From contig DAOVVG010000014.1 of assembly GCA_030632175.1 (NCBI GenBank), positions 1 to 20,653 on the forward strand: a stretch of DNA of 20,653 nt. Reading direction: 5' to 3'. The position numbers were made by a program, and so were the translations under genes. The notes beneath the pieces were generated by a model. That model saw only the letters and a list, made by a program, of their open reading frames with translations. It was not told the DNA's origin and made no database searches. Below, in pieces: positions 5,621 through 12,835 of this stretch. Positions within the stretch are counted from its first letter, which is position 1, and each line of letters starts with the position of its first letter. Source of the stretch: Gammaproteobacteria bacterium. GTDB taxonomy: Bacteria > Pseudomonadota > Gammaproteobacteria > UBA9214.

Positions 5621-5673
5621 CTCTACGAAAAACAAAGCAACCTGGCCAGCTCACAGCACTAAAATACACAGCC

Positions 5674-6555
5674 CTACCCCTTTATAAATTCAACCGCCGC
5701 AGCAACCACCTGCTTGTCACGCAGAATACGGCCATGGCCAAGTCCGCTGGTTTTCATAAACTGCGCACCTGGCCAGGCATCGGCAATCATTTTTCCTTGC
5801 TCCCAGCTAACACTGACATCATCTACGTCATGAATAATCAGCGCCGGGGTGGTCAGGCTTTTCACGTTATAGACCGTTGACAGCCGTTCCCATATTCCTC
5901 CCGAAAAATGCTTGTCAATTCTTTTCTGCATTGCAGCAATGACGGAATCAGGTATAGCGAGGGTTTGTGCAAAGTCTGCCATGAGATAGGCGACATGCGC
6001 AGGTGCACTGATAGTGACAACGCGATCAACAGACAACCCGTTATTCATGGCATAGGCCAGCACCATGCCACCGAAGGAGTGTGTGATCGCCCCCTGCACG
6101 GGGCCAAAGCGTGCAGCAACAGCCTGAAACGTGGCCGCACATTCCAGGATGTTGGTACTGTCGCCCGGGGTTTCACCATGCCCGGGGGCATCCGGCGCGA
6201 CCACCTGGAAACCGGCTGATACCAGCGGCTCAACAAATGCGGCTACCTGGCTGCCCCTTCCGGACCAGCCATGCCCAAACAGCACCACCGGACCTTCGCC
6301 CCAAATATGGACGACCACCGGGATATTGTCGACCGTTACCATTTCTTGCCGTGCGCTGCGGGCCTGCTGCTTGCCGGCGGCTGATTCCGGAAAGCGGCGG
6401 GTACGAAACCACAGGCGATAGGCCCAGCGGCCCATCAGACCCGGCAGCAGCGGTCCCAGTGTTGCGAACAGAAAGCGAATAATGCGCAGCGCAGGTGGTA
6501 TCGGCCGGTCCTGCGCCCGTCCGCCGTGAAACTGCTCTTTCCTAGGCAAGGCCAC
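5674..6555 (-). CDS. alpha/beta hydrolase, serine-hydrolase type
   Basis: This 293-aa alpha/beta-hydrolase-fold protein has an intact triad. The oxyanion segment is LFGHGWSG (92-99), the nucleophile elbow is ITHSFGG with Ser160, the acid is probably Asp246 in IIHDVDDVSV, and the histidine is His274 in GLGHGRIL. The elbow is T-H-S-F-G rather than the common G-x-S-x-G. A hydrophobic patch near the N-terminus (RIIRFLFATLGPLLPGLMGR, 24-43) could act as a membrane anchor or amphipathic helix. I set the start at GTG 6555 because GGAGG lies 6 bases upstream; a longer frame from 6603 has no such signal. This start overlaps the end of the glycosyltransferase gene by 14 bp, so the two are translationally coupled. 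The substrate is unknown: an ester or lipid-like substrate would fit the family and the hydrophobic segment, but that is a guess. Confidence 0.82.
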   Translation of the reverse strand: MALPRKEQFHGGRAQDRPIPPALRIIRFLFATLGPLLPGLMGRWAYRLWFRTRRFPESAAGKQQARSARQEMVTVDNIPVVVHIWGEGPVVLFGHGWSGRGSQVAAFVEPLVSAGFQVVAPDAPGHGETPGDSTNILECAATFQAVAARFGPVQGAITHSFGGMVLAYAMNNGLSVDRVVTISAPAHVAYLMADFAQTLAIPDSVIAAMQKRIDKHFSGGIWERLSTVYNVKSLTTPALIIHDVDDVSVSWEQGKMIADAWPGAQFMKTSGLGHGRILRDKQVVAAAVEFIKG

Positions 6556-7639
6556 TGATTTCCTCCCTGTAAGCCGCCGACAGGCGGGACCAAGACAAAT
6601 CAAGAACTGCCGGTGCCGCCGGCAAGTCGCCGTTATAGTATCTGGTACACAAAGTTTTCAAATGTTCCGCGATGGCCGCACTTTCACGTCCCGGATCATC
6701 CGGGTACGAGGGATAGCAGCACGCATCCGGAACAAACTCCGGATAGGCCAGCCGATCCGGCACCACCGGCACACAGCCTGATGCCACCGCCTCCAGCACT
6801 GCCATACCCTGGAATTCATGCAGCGCCGTTGTCAACACCACGTGGGACTGCCGCAACAGTTGTTGATAGTCGTCATCACTCCCAATCATACCCCACTGCC
6901 CGATATGATCCTTCAGCAACGGATACATCTCTGCAAACACCGGCGGCTGGTTGCGAAACTGTTGCCCGATCACATGTACCCTGAAATCAAGTCCGGCCTC
7001 ATGCAATGCCAGTAACGCGGCAAACATACGCTCCGGCGCCTTGTCATACTCCCATCGATGGTTCCAGACAATTGTAAACGGTCTGTCATTACGACCTTCC
7101 TGTTCGCCGCCTTCAAACCAGTGCGCCTCCAGTGGTACAGGAATAATATTGCTCTTCTCCGCAATTGATTCAGGCACGCCATCAGGCACCGCATCCGGCA
7201 TCTGCTGCAGAAATGCTTTTGCACCCTGCAGGAACGAATCCCGGTTCCATGCCGAGTTAAACACCACGCGGTCTGCCGCGAGCATGGTATACAGACTGAT
7301 CACCATGGGTTCGTTGCGTTGCTGCTCGCGGCGATCCGGATAGGCAAACTGGTTTTCATGGCAGTACACCAGCGTCGGCACCTTCGCCAGTGACGGCACC
7401 ATCCCTTTGAGCGCCGAAAGGTCGCTCATGGAGGTTGCTATCAGCACATCATAGGCTTGTTCCAGCTTTTCCCGTTCCGAGAATGCCCAGGTGAGGCTGT
7501 TGCCGCGCACACGCCACAGAAAAAAACGTGGCGGCAGAGTGAGTACGGTCCACTGCCACTCGGGAAACGCCGCCACCAGCCCCTTATGCCAGCGCCGGTG
7601 GCTGTGTGCATCATAGGGAGAAAGCAGCAGTACCCGCAT
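6542..7639 (-). CDS. tRNA-queuosine alpha-mannosyltransferase-like glycosyltransferase (DUF3524, GTDC1/QTMAN family)
   Basis: This 365-aa protein has two parts. The N-terminal DUF3524 domain (about 1-170) has the family signature LLLSPYDAHSHRRWHKGL, then LPPRFFLWRVRGN, YCHENQFAYP (92-101) and VFNSAWNRDSF (126-136). The C-terminal half is a GT-B donor domain (WNHRWEYDKAPERM at 192-205, and HEFQGMAVLEAVASG with E275-x7-E283). The eukaryotic member GTDC1 (QTMAN) attaches mannose from GDP-mannose to queuosine in tRNA-Asp. Whether this bacterial protein does the same is inference; no queuosine-synthesis gene is in the window. The ATG at 7639 shares one base with the TAA of the upstream POT transporter, and its 3' end overlaps the hydrolase start, so it is the middle gene of a coupled operon. 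It is full length with no damage visible. Confidence 0.85.
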   Translation of the reverse strand: MRVLLLSPYDAHSHRRWHKGLVAAFPEWQWTVLTLPPRFFLWRVRGNSLTWAFSEREKLEQAYDVLIATSMSDLSALKGMVPSLAKVPTLVYCHENQFAYPDRREQQRNEPMVISLYTMLAADRVVFNSAWNRDSFLQGAKAFLQQMPDAVPDGVPESIAEKSNIIPVPLEAHWFEGGEQEGRNDRPFTIVWNHRWEYDKAPERMFAALLALHEAGLDFRVHVIGQQFRNQPPVFAEMYPLLKDHIGQWGMIGSDDDYQQLLRQSHVVLTTALHEFQGMAVLEAVASGCVPVVPDRLAYPEFVPDACCYPSYPDDPGRESAAIAEHLKTLCTRYYNGDLPAAPAVLDLSWSRLSAAYREEISGLA

Positions 7640-8985
7640 TATGCCGTGGCCGGTTGCTCATCATTAATATAGGTTTGCCCGCGATAAAAACGTGCCAGCA
7701 ACATGAACAGTAGCGCAGTGCCGGTCATCAACGCGGTAAAGAACAGAAAATAATCAGCGCCTTCCAGCAGGCTGCTGCCATCCGGATTCTGGATAATAAA
7801 ATTGACGGCACTGGTAAACAGGTTACCCAGCGAGATCGATAGCATGAAGAATGCCATCACGAAGGACTTCATGGTTTTCGGTGCCTGCATGTAGGAAAAC
7901 TCCAGGCAGGTAATCGACACCATCACTTCGGCCGAGGTCAGTACCACATAGGCGAGCAGCTGCCAGGCAATCGATGGACTGCCGCCGTGGTCGATCGACA
8001 GCTGTACCCCTGTCGGAATAGCAAAGGCAACCGCTGCCACAAACAAGCCGATAGCGATTTTGCGTAACGGTGTCAGTGGAAAGAACCTGTCGATAGCCGG
8101 ATAGACCACATAGGAAAACAGCGGTATCAGCAACAATACCAGCAAGGGGTTGGCGGCCTGAATCTGTGCCGGCAACAGTTCCAAACCAAACAGCTGCAGG
8201 TCCATCTGCCCCGCCTGCAGCACCCACGACGAACCGGTCTGGTCAAACAACGCCCAGAACACGGCAATAAACAGGTACACCACGCTCAAACGCCCCAGCG
8301 CACCCAACCCACCTCTGCTGAAGACCTCTTTAAGAAAACGGCGTCCACCGGGCGGCACATGCACAAAACGGTAGCGTCCCGCCCAGAAAATCAGCGTTGC
8401 CATCAACATCAACACCCCGGGCAATCCAAATGCTACGGTAGAGCCGTAATACTGCAACAACCACGGTGTCGCCAGACTGGAAACAAAGGCACCGAGATTG
8501 ATGGCGAAATAAAACCAGGAAAAGGCCCGCGCCAGCAGTCCCTGGTTGGAACTGCCAAACTGGTCACCGAGGTGTGCCGATACACACGGCTTGATGCCAC
8601 CGGCACCGAGTGCAATCAGGCCAAGGCCGACAGCCAGTCCCCAGCGCGTGTCATCCAGAGCGAGCACAAAGTGCCCGGCGCAATAGAAAAGTGACAGCAG
8701 GATAATGGTACGGAATTTACCCAGCAGCCCGTCCGACAGGACTGCGCCCAGCAGGGGTGTGAGATAAACCGCCGAGACAAACAGGTGATACCAGCCCTTG
8801 GCATCCTCTTCGGACATGACATTCAACAGGCCGCTGGAATCCAGCAGGTACTGGGTCATGAACACCACCAGGATGGCGCGCATGCCGTAGAAGCTGAAGC
8901 GTTCCGCCGCCTCATTGGCGATTATGTAGGGAAGACCACCGGGCATGCTGGTCCGGGGAGTGGGGGCTTTGAGATATCCAGACAC
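7639..8985 (-). CDS. proton-dependent oligopeptide transporter (POT/PTR2 family, MFS)
   Basis: This 448-aa integral inner-membrane protein imports di- or tripeptides (or related compounds) with protons. Motifs are intact: E25-x2-E28-R29 followed by FSFYG in the first helix (proton coupling), the PTR2 signature GAGGIKPCVSAHLGDQF (127-143), and FYFAINLG (158-165). The many hydrophobic segments fit the usual 12-14 helix bundle. The start is GTG 8985 with AAGGA 8 bases upstream; a methionine at residue 14 is possible but would leave less of the N-terminal segment. The stop codon overlaps the ATG of the DUF3524 glycosyltransferase by one base. It is the first gene of the POT-glycosyltransferase-hydrolase operon, so the promoter must lie in 8986-9133, shared divergently with the 93-aa gene. 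A TATATT at about 9000-9005 on the minus strand could be a -10 box. Confidence 0.92.
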   Translation of the reverse strand: MSGYLKAPTPRTSMPGGLPYIIANEAAERFSFYGMRAILVVFMTQYLLDSSGLLNVMSEEDAKGWYHLFVSAVYLTPLLGAVLSDGLLGKFRTIILLSLFYCAGHFVLALDDTRWGLAVGLGLIALGAGGIKPCVSAHLGDQFGSSNQGLLARAFSWFYFAINLGAFVSSLATPWLLQYYGSTVAFGLPGVLMLMATLIFWAGRYRFVHVPPGGRRFLKEVFSRGGLGALGRLSVVYLFIAVFWALFDQTGSSWVLQAGQMDLQLFGLELLPAQIQAANPLLVLLLIPLFSYVVYPAIDRFFPLTPLRKIAIGLFVAAVAFAIPTGVQLSIDHGGSPSIAWQLLAYVVLTSAEVMVSITCLEFSYMQAPKTMKSFVMAFFMLSISLGNLFTSAVNFIIQNPDGSSLLEGADYFLFFTALMTGTALLFMLLARFYRGQTYINDEQPATA

Positions 8986-9133
8986 CAGTGCAGTCCTTTT
9001 AATATATGCCTAAAACCGGGTGATCATACCCTGAAAAATCAGCCCTTTGTTAACGGGACTTCCGCCGTCTGCATAAATCCGTATGATGGCCTGCAGTAAA
9101 TAACACCAAGATGAAAGACTGCTGGAGGATGGC

Positions 9134-9415
9134 ATGGCCGAAACTGTAGAAGAACTGACGATCACTTACGAAGAAGACGGCATCGAAACCGTTAAGGAAC
9201 TGGACAAGAAAGTGCTGACCAAGGGTGCCTGGTCAACCGTGATTTACCGTTACCAGGACTGGAACCGCAGCAAGGAAGAATACGGCCCGGACAAGTACTC
9301 CATTCGCCGCTACCAGAAACGCAACGGCCAGTACCAGCCCAAGTCTAAATTCAACATCTCCAGCAAGGACCAGGCTGAAAAGATCATTGCTGCTCTCGAG
9401 GAATGGATCAAGTAG
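9134..9415 (+). CDS. small conserved hypothetical protein, 93 aa
   Basis: This is a highly charged 93-aa cytoplasmic protein with no signal or membrane segment. The core (33-93) contains YRYQDWNRSKEEYGPDKYSI, then RRYQKRNGQYQPKSKFNIS and a C-terminal helix QAEKIIAALEEWIK. I recall similar short proteins in other proteobacteria, annotated as hypothetical, but cannot name a function. The alternation of basic and aromatic residues would suit nucleic-acid binding; that is speculation. The start at ATG 9134 is supported by GGAGGA 5 bases upstream. It is divergent from the POT operon and followed by the PAP2 gene after 61 bp on the same strand, so the two may be cotranscribed. Confidence 0.85.
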   Translation: MAETVEELTITYEEDGIETVKELDKKVLTKGAWSTVIYRYQDWNRSKEEYGPDKYSIRRYQKRNGQYQPKSKFNISSKDQAEKIIAALEEWIK

Positions 9416-9476
9416 CCAGCCAGACCTGACAAACAGTATCAGCTTTTATCAGATCTTCATGCGCAGGAGATATCTC

Positions 9477-10283
9477 ATGGCAAGCTACAGAATAATCCTG
9501 CCGTTTGTTGTGCTTCTGACCATAATGACTACTGGCTGCAGCACCCTGTCCAACGGTCAACGCTGGGGTGAGGATGCCTCCTTCCCGAGTTGGGAGAAAC
9601 TGAAATCCACGGCCTGGAATGCGGCACGTGACCCGCAAACCTGGGTGCCGCTTGCAGGGGCCCTGGTGCTGTCGGTTGGTGACCTTGATGAAGACCTTTC
9701 TGACTGGGCCGTCCGTGAAACACCGTTGTTCGGATCAACTTCATCGGCCGATGATGCCAGTGACGACATGAGAGTTGCGTTGGGCGTAACTGCCCTTGCA
9801 AGCGCGCTGGCCACGCCCGGCGGTGACAGCCCGGCTGGTGAATGGGGAAGCTCGAAACTCAAGGGACTGCTGGTGGAAACCACCGCAGTTGTAGCCACCT
9901 CAAGTGTTACCTCGGCCCTCAAGGACGCAACCAAGCGGACACGTCCCAATGACAGGAGTGACAGCAGCTTCCCGTCAGCACACGCCTCCGCTGCATTCAG
10001 CTTCGCCACGCTCACTTCGCGCAATGTCAACACCATGCATCTGACCCCCGTAACCAAGAAGGTACTGCGCTATTCAACCAATACAGTGGCTGTCGCCACG
10101 GCCTGGGCACGAATTGAGGCAGAGAAACATTACCCGACAGACGTACTGGTTGGCGCAGCGCTTGGACATTTCCTGACAGCAGTGATCCATGATTCCGCAA
10201 TGGGACTGGATACACCCGTTCAGGTCGGTATAAATCTGGATGGGAAAAATGGCGGCATGTTGACCTTCCACATGCCGTTCTAG
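9477..10283 (+). CDS. PAP2-family phosphatase, probable lipoprotein/periplasmic
   Basis: This 268-aa protein of the PAP2 / class A acid phosphatase superfamily has the complete catalytic triad of motifs: K149-x6-R156-P157; PSAH with His169; and R212-x5-H218-x3-D222 (ARIEAEKHYPTD). Substrates in the family range from lipid phosphates to small phosphate esters; which applies here is unknown. Residues 1-20 form a signal peptide ending in MTTGC, with Cys21 as probable lipidation site, although Thr at -3 is a weak lipobox. Unlike lipid-phosphatase members it lacks an obvious six-helix bundle, so a periplasmic, membrane-tethered enzyme is likelier. I start it at ATG 9477, where AGGAG lies 8-9 bases upstream; upstream frames (9387, 9459) add non-signal sequence. 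It converges with the next gene with 7 bp between stops. Confidence 0.87.
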   Translation: MASYRIILPFVVLLTIMTTGCSTLSNGQRWGEDASFPSWEKLKSTAWNAARDPQTWVPLAGALVLSVGDLDEDLSDWAVRETPLFGSTSSADDASDDMRVALGVTALASALATPGGDSPAGEWGSSKLKGLLVETTAVVATSSVTSALKDATKRTRPNDRSDSSFPSAHASAAFSFATLTSRNVNTMHLTPVTKKVLRYSTNTVAVATAWARIEAEKHYPTDVLVGAALGHFLTAVIHDSAMGLDTPVQVGINLDGKNGGMLTFHMPF

Positions 10284-10290
10284 CAGCCGA

Positions 10291-10665
10291 TCAATCGTGG
10301 CTGTCTGCTGCCATGGCAGCTTCCAGATCTGAACAAGTCACTTTCTGTTCCTGCAATAAACCGTCAAACAACGCCCGCTGATGTGAGGACGTCAAACCCT
10401 GCACTTCGTCAGCGCGGTTGAAGTAATACTCAAGCGCAGCCTTTACCATTGCCCGCGGGCGCTTGCTCACTTCTACTGTTTCGTTATCGTCGGTGATACC
10501 GGCATCAATGTCTGCTGCCAGTTCCAGCAGGGTGTAGCGCGCGGCCTGTGCGCATTCAGAACCACCCTCGGGATAGGCGGCATGCGCATACTCGCGTATT
10601 GCAGTACAGAGGACATCCCTGACTGTTACATCACAGCAGAGTTTGATTTTTTTTCGGGAAGCCAT
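10291..10665 (-). CDS. hypothetical protein, 124 aa
   Basis: Not recognised. The 124-aa product begins with a basic stretch (ASRKKIK), then a helical-looking body (RDVLCTAIREYAHAAYPEGG; AARYTLLELAADID; AMVKAALEYYFNRA). It has no signal peptide or membrane segment. Three cysteines near the start (10, 11, 20) and one at 38 do not form a known metal motif. The ATG at 10665 lacks a strong ribosome site, so the exact start is uncertain, but the long clean frame and protein-like composition support a real gene. It converges with the PAP2 gene and may follow the 64-aa gene on the same strand 101 bp upstream. Confidence 0.65.
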   Translation of the reverse strand: MASRKKIKLCCDVTVRDVLCTAIREYAHAAYPEGGSECAQAARYTLLELAADIDAGITDDNETVEVSKRPRAMVKAALEYYFNRADEVQGLTSSHQRALFDGLLQEQKVTCSDLEAAMAADSHD

Positions 10666-10766
10666 TGCATGATTCTATGCCAGATTGATGGAATCAGCAT
10701 AGCCTGCAGGCAGAAGCAGCCACAGAAATGTGGCCGGGATTTAATTAACGAGCAAACAAAAAACGA

Positions 10767-10961
10767 CTAGATGTTAACCGGGTCATCACCCTCATCGGCG
10801 AACACATCATAGATATTTTCTTTCAACACCTGTTCTTCGTGCATTTCTTCAAGCTTCTTCCGCGCCAACGCCCGACGTATCTTGCGTAGCGCTGCTACTC
10901 CCTTGCCGCGCTTCTTGCGTGGCTTTCTATTAAAAATGACATCTTCTGTTACGACACCCAT
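10767..10961 (-). CDS. small charged protein, 64 aa, possibly PA3496-like
   Basis: This 64-aa soluble protein has a very basic first half (RKPRKKRGKGVAALRKIRRALARKK) and an acidic second half (EEMHEEQVLKENIYDVFADE, then GDDPVNI). That layout resembles the short PA3496-family proteins of gammaproteobacteria, but the match is from memory and weak. The ATG at 10961 has only a G-rich stretch (GGGGGG about 8-13 bases upstream) as ribosome site. A perfect 16-bp palindrome lies 34 bp upstream of the start (10995-11010) and may control it. It could be a nucleic-acid-associated protein; function unknown. Confidence 0.6.
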   Translation of the reverse strand: MGVVTEDVIFNRKPRKKRGKGVAALRKIRRALARKKLEEMHEEQVLKENIYDVFADEGDDPVNI

Positions 10962-10994
10962 GGTACTGCCCCCCAGTGGTTTCTCTGTAGACAG

Positions 10995-11010
10995 GCCAGA
11001 TTAATCTGGC
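10995..11010. promoter_or_regulatory. perfect 16-bp palindrome, putative operator
   Basis: GCCAGATTAATCTGGC is its own reverse complement. It sits 34 bp upstream of the 64-aa gene start, with no T-run on either side, which fits a dimeric repressor/activator site better than a terminator. The binding protein is unknown. Confidence 0.5.
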
Positions 11011-11116
11011 GCTCTAGAGACCTATCGGCCACCCGGTAACGAGGCTTTAGAAGGCAGCTGGCAGAGATGCCAGCGCCGAAAATACTCTGTAACCCATCCC
11101 CTCAATCTTATGCAAG

Positions 11117-11138
11117 TTATTGTTTATATAACCAATAA
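11117..11138. promoter_or_regulatory. 22-bp near-perfect AT-rich palindrome
   Basis: TTATTG-TTTATATAAC-CAATAA reads the same on both strands at 20 of 22 positions. It lies about 143 bp before the DUF4124 start and about 156 bp before the 64-aa gene start. It may be an operator or overlap a promoter core (TATATA). Confidence 0.4.
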
Positions 11139-11280
11139 TTCTCAACGCTAATGCGGTTCTTTAGCTAATCAGCAAACAAAAATCCACCCCGGGACACCCG
11201 CCTCCGCACGATGGACTAGAATTCAGTGTATGGGTGATTACCCAACCATCAGGGAGCCAACTGCTTGAGGTCAGTCCGTC

Positions 11281-11799
11281 ATGAATCAATTCAGCCGCAT
11301 CATCCTGTCCGCGCTTGTCGCGCTACCCCTCAGCGCCTACGGCACAGAGCAGGTCTACACCTGGATTGATGACAGCGGTACCACGCATTTCAGTGAAACA
11401 CCCCCGGCGGTTATCACCACCGACGTGGAACTCCTTGAGGTACTGCCGGCCAGTGGTGCCGGCCCGGCAGATGTGGCTGATGATGGCTTCTATTCAGTGA
11501 TCAACCAGGTCGAGCGCATGCAGACACGCCGACTGGAAAGCGAAAAACTCGCGGCGCAGAAAAGACAGGCCGATGCAGAGGCCGGCAAGGCCCGCGCCGA
11601 GGCACAAGCCGCGTTGCAGGATTCCTGGTATAACGACAACGTCGGCTACTATCCCGCCTACCCGTACTACCCGCGATACCGGCGTCATCCCGGACATGGA
11701 CACAAGTATCGTCCCGGGCACGGAAACCGCCCGGGATACCCGCGTCCGAGCAACCCGCGATCAGCACTGGGTAAAACACCCGGCATGCCCCATTATTAA
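11281..11799 (+). CDS. DUF4124 domain-containing exported protein
   Basis: This is a 172-aa exported protein. Residues 1-21 are a Sec signal peptide (FSRIILSALVALPLSAYG, cleavage near AYG/TEQ). Residues 24-42 are the DUF4124 signature (VYTWIDDSGTTHFSETPP), a short beta-rich motif common in gammaproteobacterial envelope proteins. Residues 75-112 form a charged helix, probably coiled coil (ERMQTRRLESEKLAAQKRQA). The tail is unusual: 114-150 is rich in Tyr, Pro, His and Gly (YYPAYPYYPRYRRHPGHGHK) with PGHG repeated, a low-complexity segment that may be extended or wall-contacting. The precise role of the family is unknown. It is monocistronic, with a 120-bp gap before ybeD. The divergent region upstream contains two palindromes. 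Confidence 0.85.
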   Translation: MNQFSRIILSALVALPLSAYGTEQVYTWIDDSGTTHFSETPPAVITTDVELLEVLPASGAGPADVADDGFYSVINQVERMQTRRLESEKLAAQKRQADAEAGKARAEAQAALQDSWYNDNVGYYPAYPYYPRYRRHPGHGHKYRPGHGNRPGYPRPSNPRSALGKTPGMPHY

Positions 11800-11919
11800 A
11801 ACCGCGTACCGCCTGACGCGACAGCGGATGGACCTGCCTTGCCCTGTCAATGACCCTCCGTGTTACAGGGATTCCACAAGAAGGGTGAGTCCGGACACAG
11901 AGATTGTTACACTTGATGC

Positions 11920-12189
11920 ATGAGCGAGGAAGAAGAAAGTCCCCTGAAGTTCCCCTGCGAATTCCCCGTCAAGGCAATGGGAAAGGCAGATTGTGAACTG
12001 GATATTATTGTTGTCGAGATTGTCCGCAGGCATGCCCCCGACCTGACTGAAGCGGCTGTGTACACACGCAACAGCACCCAGGGTAACTACGTGTCCATCA
12101 CCGTCAGAGTCAACGCCACCAGCCGTGAACAACTGGATGCCATATACCAGGACCTGGTCGACTGCGAAGCCGTCATCATGGCCATCTGA
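11920..12189 (+). CDS. ybeD: YbeD-like DUF493 protein
   Basis: This 89-aa protein has the DUF493/YbeD fold pattern: FPCEFPVKAMGKAD at the start, the core IVVEIVRRHAPDL, the strand GNYVSITVRVNATSREQLDA, and the end IYQDLVDCEAVIMAI. In E. coli ybeD sits just upstream of lipB, and the same order is seen here, which supports the call. It is a small ferredoxin-like alpha/beta cytoplasmic domain with a presumed but unproven regulatory role in lipoate metabolism. The ATG at 11920 lacks a clear ribosome site; the next gene starts 16 bp after the stop. Confidence 0.9.
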   Translation: MSEEEESPLKFPCEFPVKAMGKADCELDIIVVEIVRRHAPDLTEAAVYTRNSTQGNYVSITVRVNATSREQLDAIYQDLVDCEAVIMAI

Positions 12190-12205
12190 ATAACGACGGA
12201 TCAAT

Positions 12206-12835
12206 ATGTCTGCCTCACATGCACTGACCATCAGACACCTTGGTCTGACGGACTACGAATCCGCCTGGCATGACATGCAGGCCTTCACAGACACCCGTAG
12301 CGCCAATACCCCGGATGAACTCTGGTTTCTTGAGCATCCCCCGGTATTCACCCTCGGGCGCAACGCAAAGCAGGAATACCTGCATAATACCGGCGATATA
12401 CAGGTCATCGGCGTAGACCGTGGCGGGCAGGTAACCTACCATGGCCCCGGCCAGCTGATCGCCTATCCCCTGCTGAACATCAAACGACGCCAGCTGGGTG
12501 TACAATCACTGGTGCGAATTCTGGAACAGAGCGTCATTGATTTACTCTCTGACTACTCTCTCGGCGCACAGCGTCGCGAGAAAGCACCCGGGGTATACGT
12601 TGATGACCGCAAGCTGGCCGCACTGGGTTTGCGCATTCGCAAGGGCTGTTCCTTCCACGGGCTCAGTCTCAACGTTGATATGGACCTGTCTCCATTTTCA
12701 ATGATCGACCCCTGCGGATACAGTGGCCTTGAAGTCACGCAACTGAAAGACCTGGGTATTGATGCCTCGATGGAAACCATCAGCACACAATTCCGGACAC
12801 ACTTTGAACGATTACTGGATAAACCGGCACCATGA
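12206..12835 (+). CDS. lipB: octanoyl-[acyl carrier protein]-protein N-octanoyltransferase
   Basis: LipB moves the octanoyl group from octanoyl-ACP to a lysine of lipoyl domains (pyruvate and 2-oxoglutarate dehydrogenases, glycine cleavage H protein), the first step of lipoate assembly. The 209-aa protein shows RGGQVTYHGPGQ (72-83), the catalytic Lys136 in DDRKLAALGLRIRKGCSFHG, and the catalytic Cys170 in DPCGYSGLEVTQL. Length and start are usual for the family. Its stop overlaps the lipA start by ATGA, so translation is coupled, and ybeD precedes it. No anomalies. Confidence 0.97.
   Translation: MSASHALTIRHLGLTDYESAWHDMQAFTDTRSANTPDELWFLEHPPVFTLGRNAKQEYLHNTGDIQVIGVDRGGQVTYHGPGQLIAYPLLNIKRRQLGVQSLVRILEQSVIDLLSDYSLGAQRREKAPGVYVDDRKLAALGLRIRKGCSFHGLSLNVDMDLSPFSMIDPCGYSGLEVTQLKDLGIDASMETISTQFRTHFERLLDKPAP

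Larger units (their letters stand above)
5352..5673. other. intergenic stretch between coiled-coil ORF and hydrolase
   Basis: Without a gene. It contains the terminator at 5469-5494, the right direct repeat (5529-5579), the IS30 tip B (5586-5620) and about 50 bp of featureless sequence downstream of the minus-strand hydrolase stop. I see no clear terminator for the hydrolase operon. Confidence 0.5.
10962..11280. other. divergent intergenic region with two palindromes
   Basis: No gene seen. It separates the minus-strand 64-aa gene from the plus-strand DUF4124 gene and so should carry both promoters. It holds the 16-bp palindrome at 10995-11010 and the 22-bp near-palindrome at 11117-11138. A short GGGT-GATT-ACCC hairpin lies near 11230. 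The ribosome site for the plus gene is probably GAGG about 10 bases before 11281. Confidence 0.5.

Noticed and set aside
10285..10325. Hairpin between the PAP2 gene and the 124-aa gene as bidirectional terminator
   Set aside because: Stems are short with bulges and no T-run; GCTGCCATGGCAGC lies inside coding sequence.
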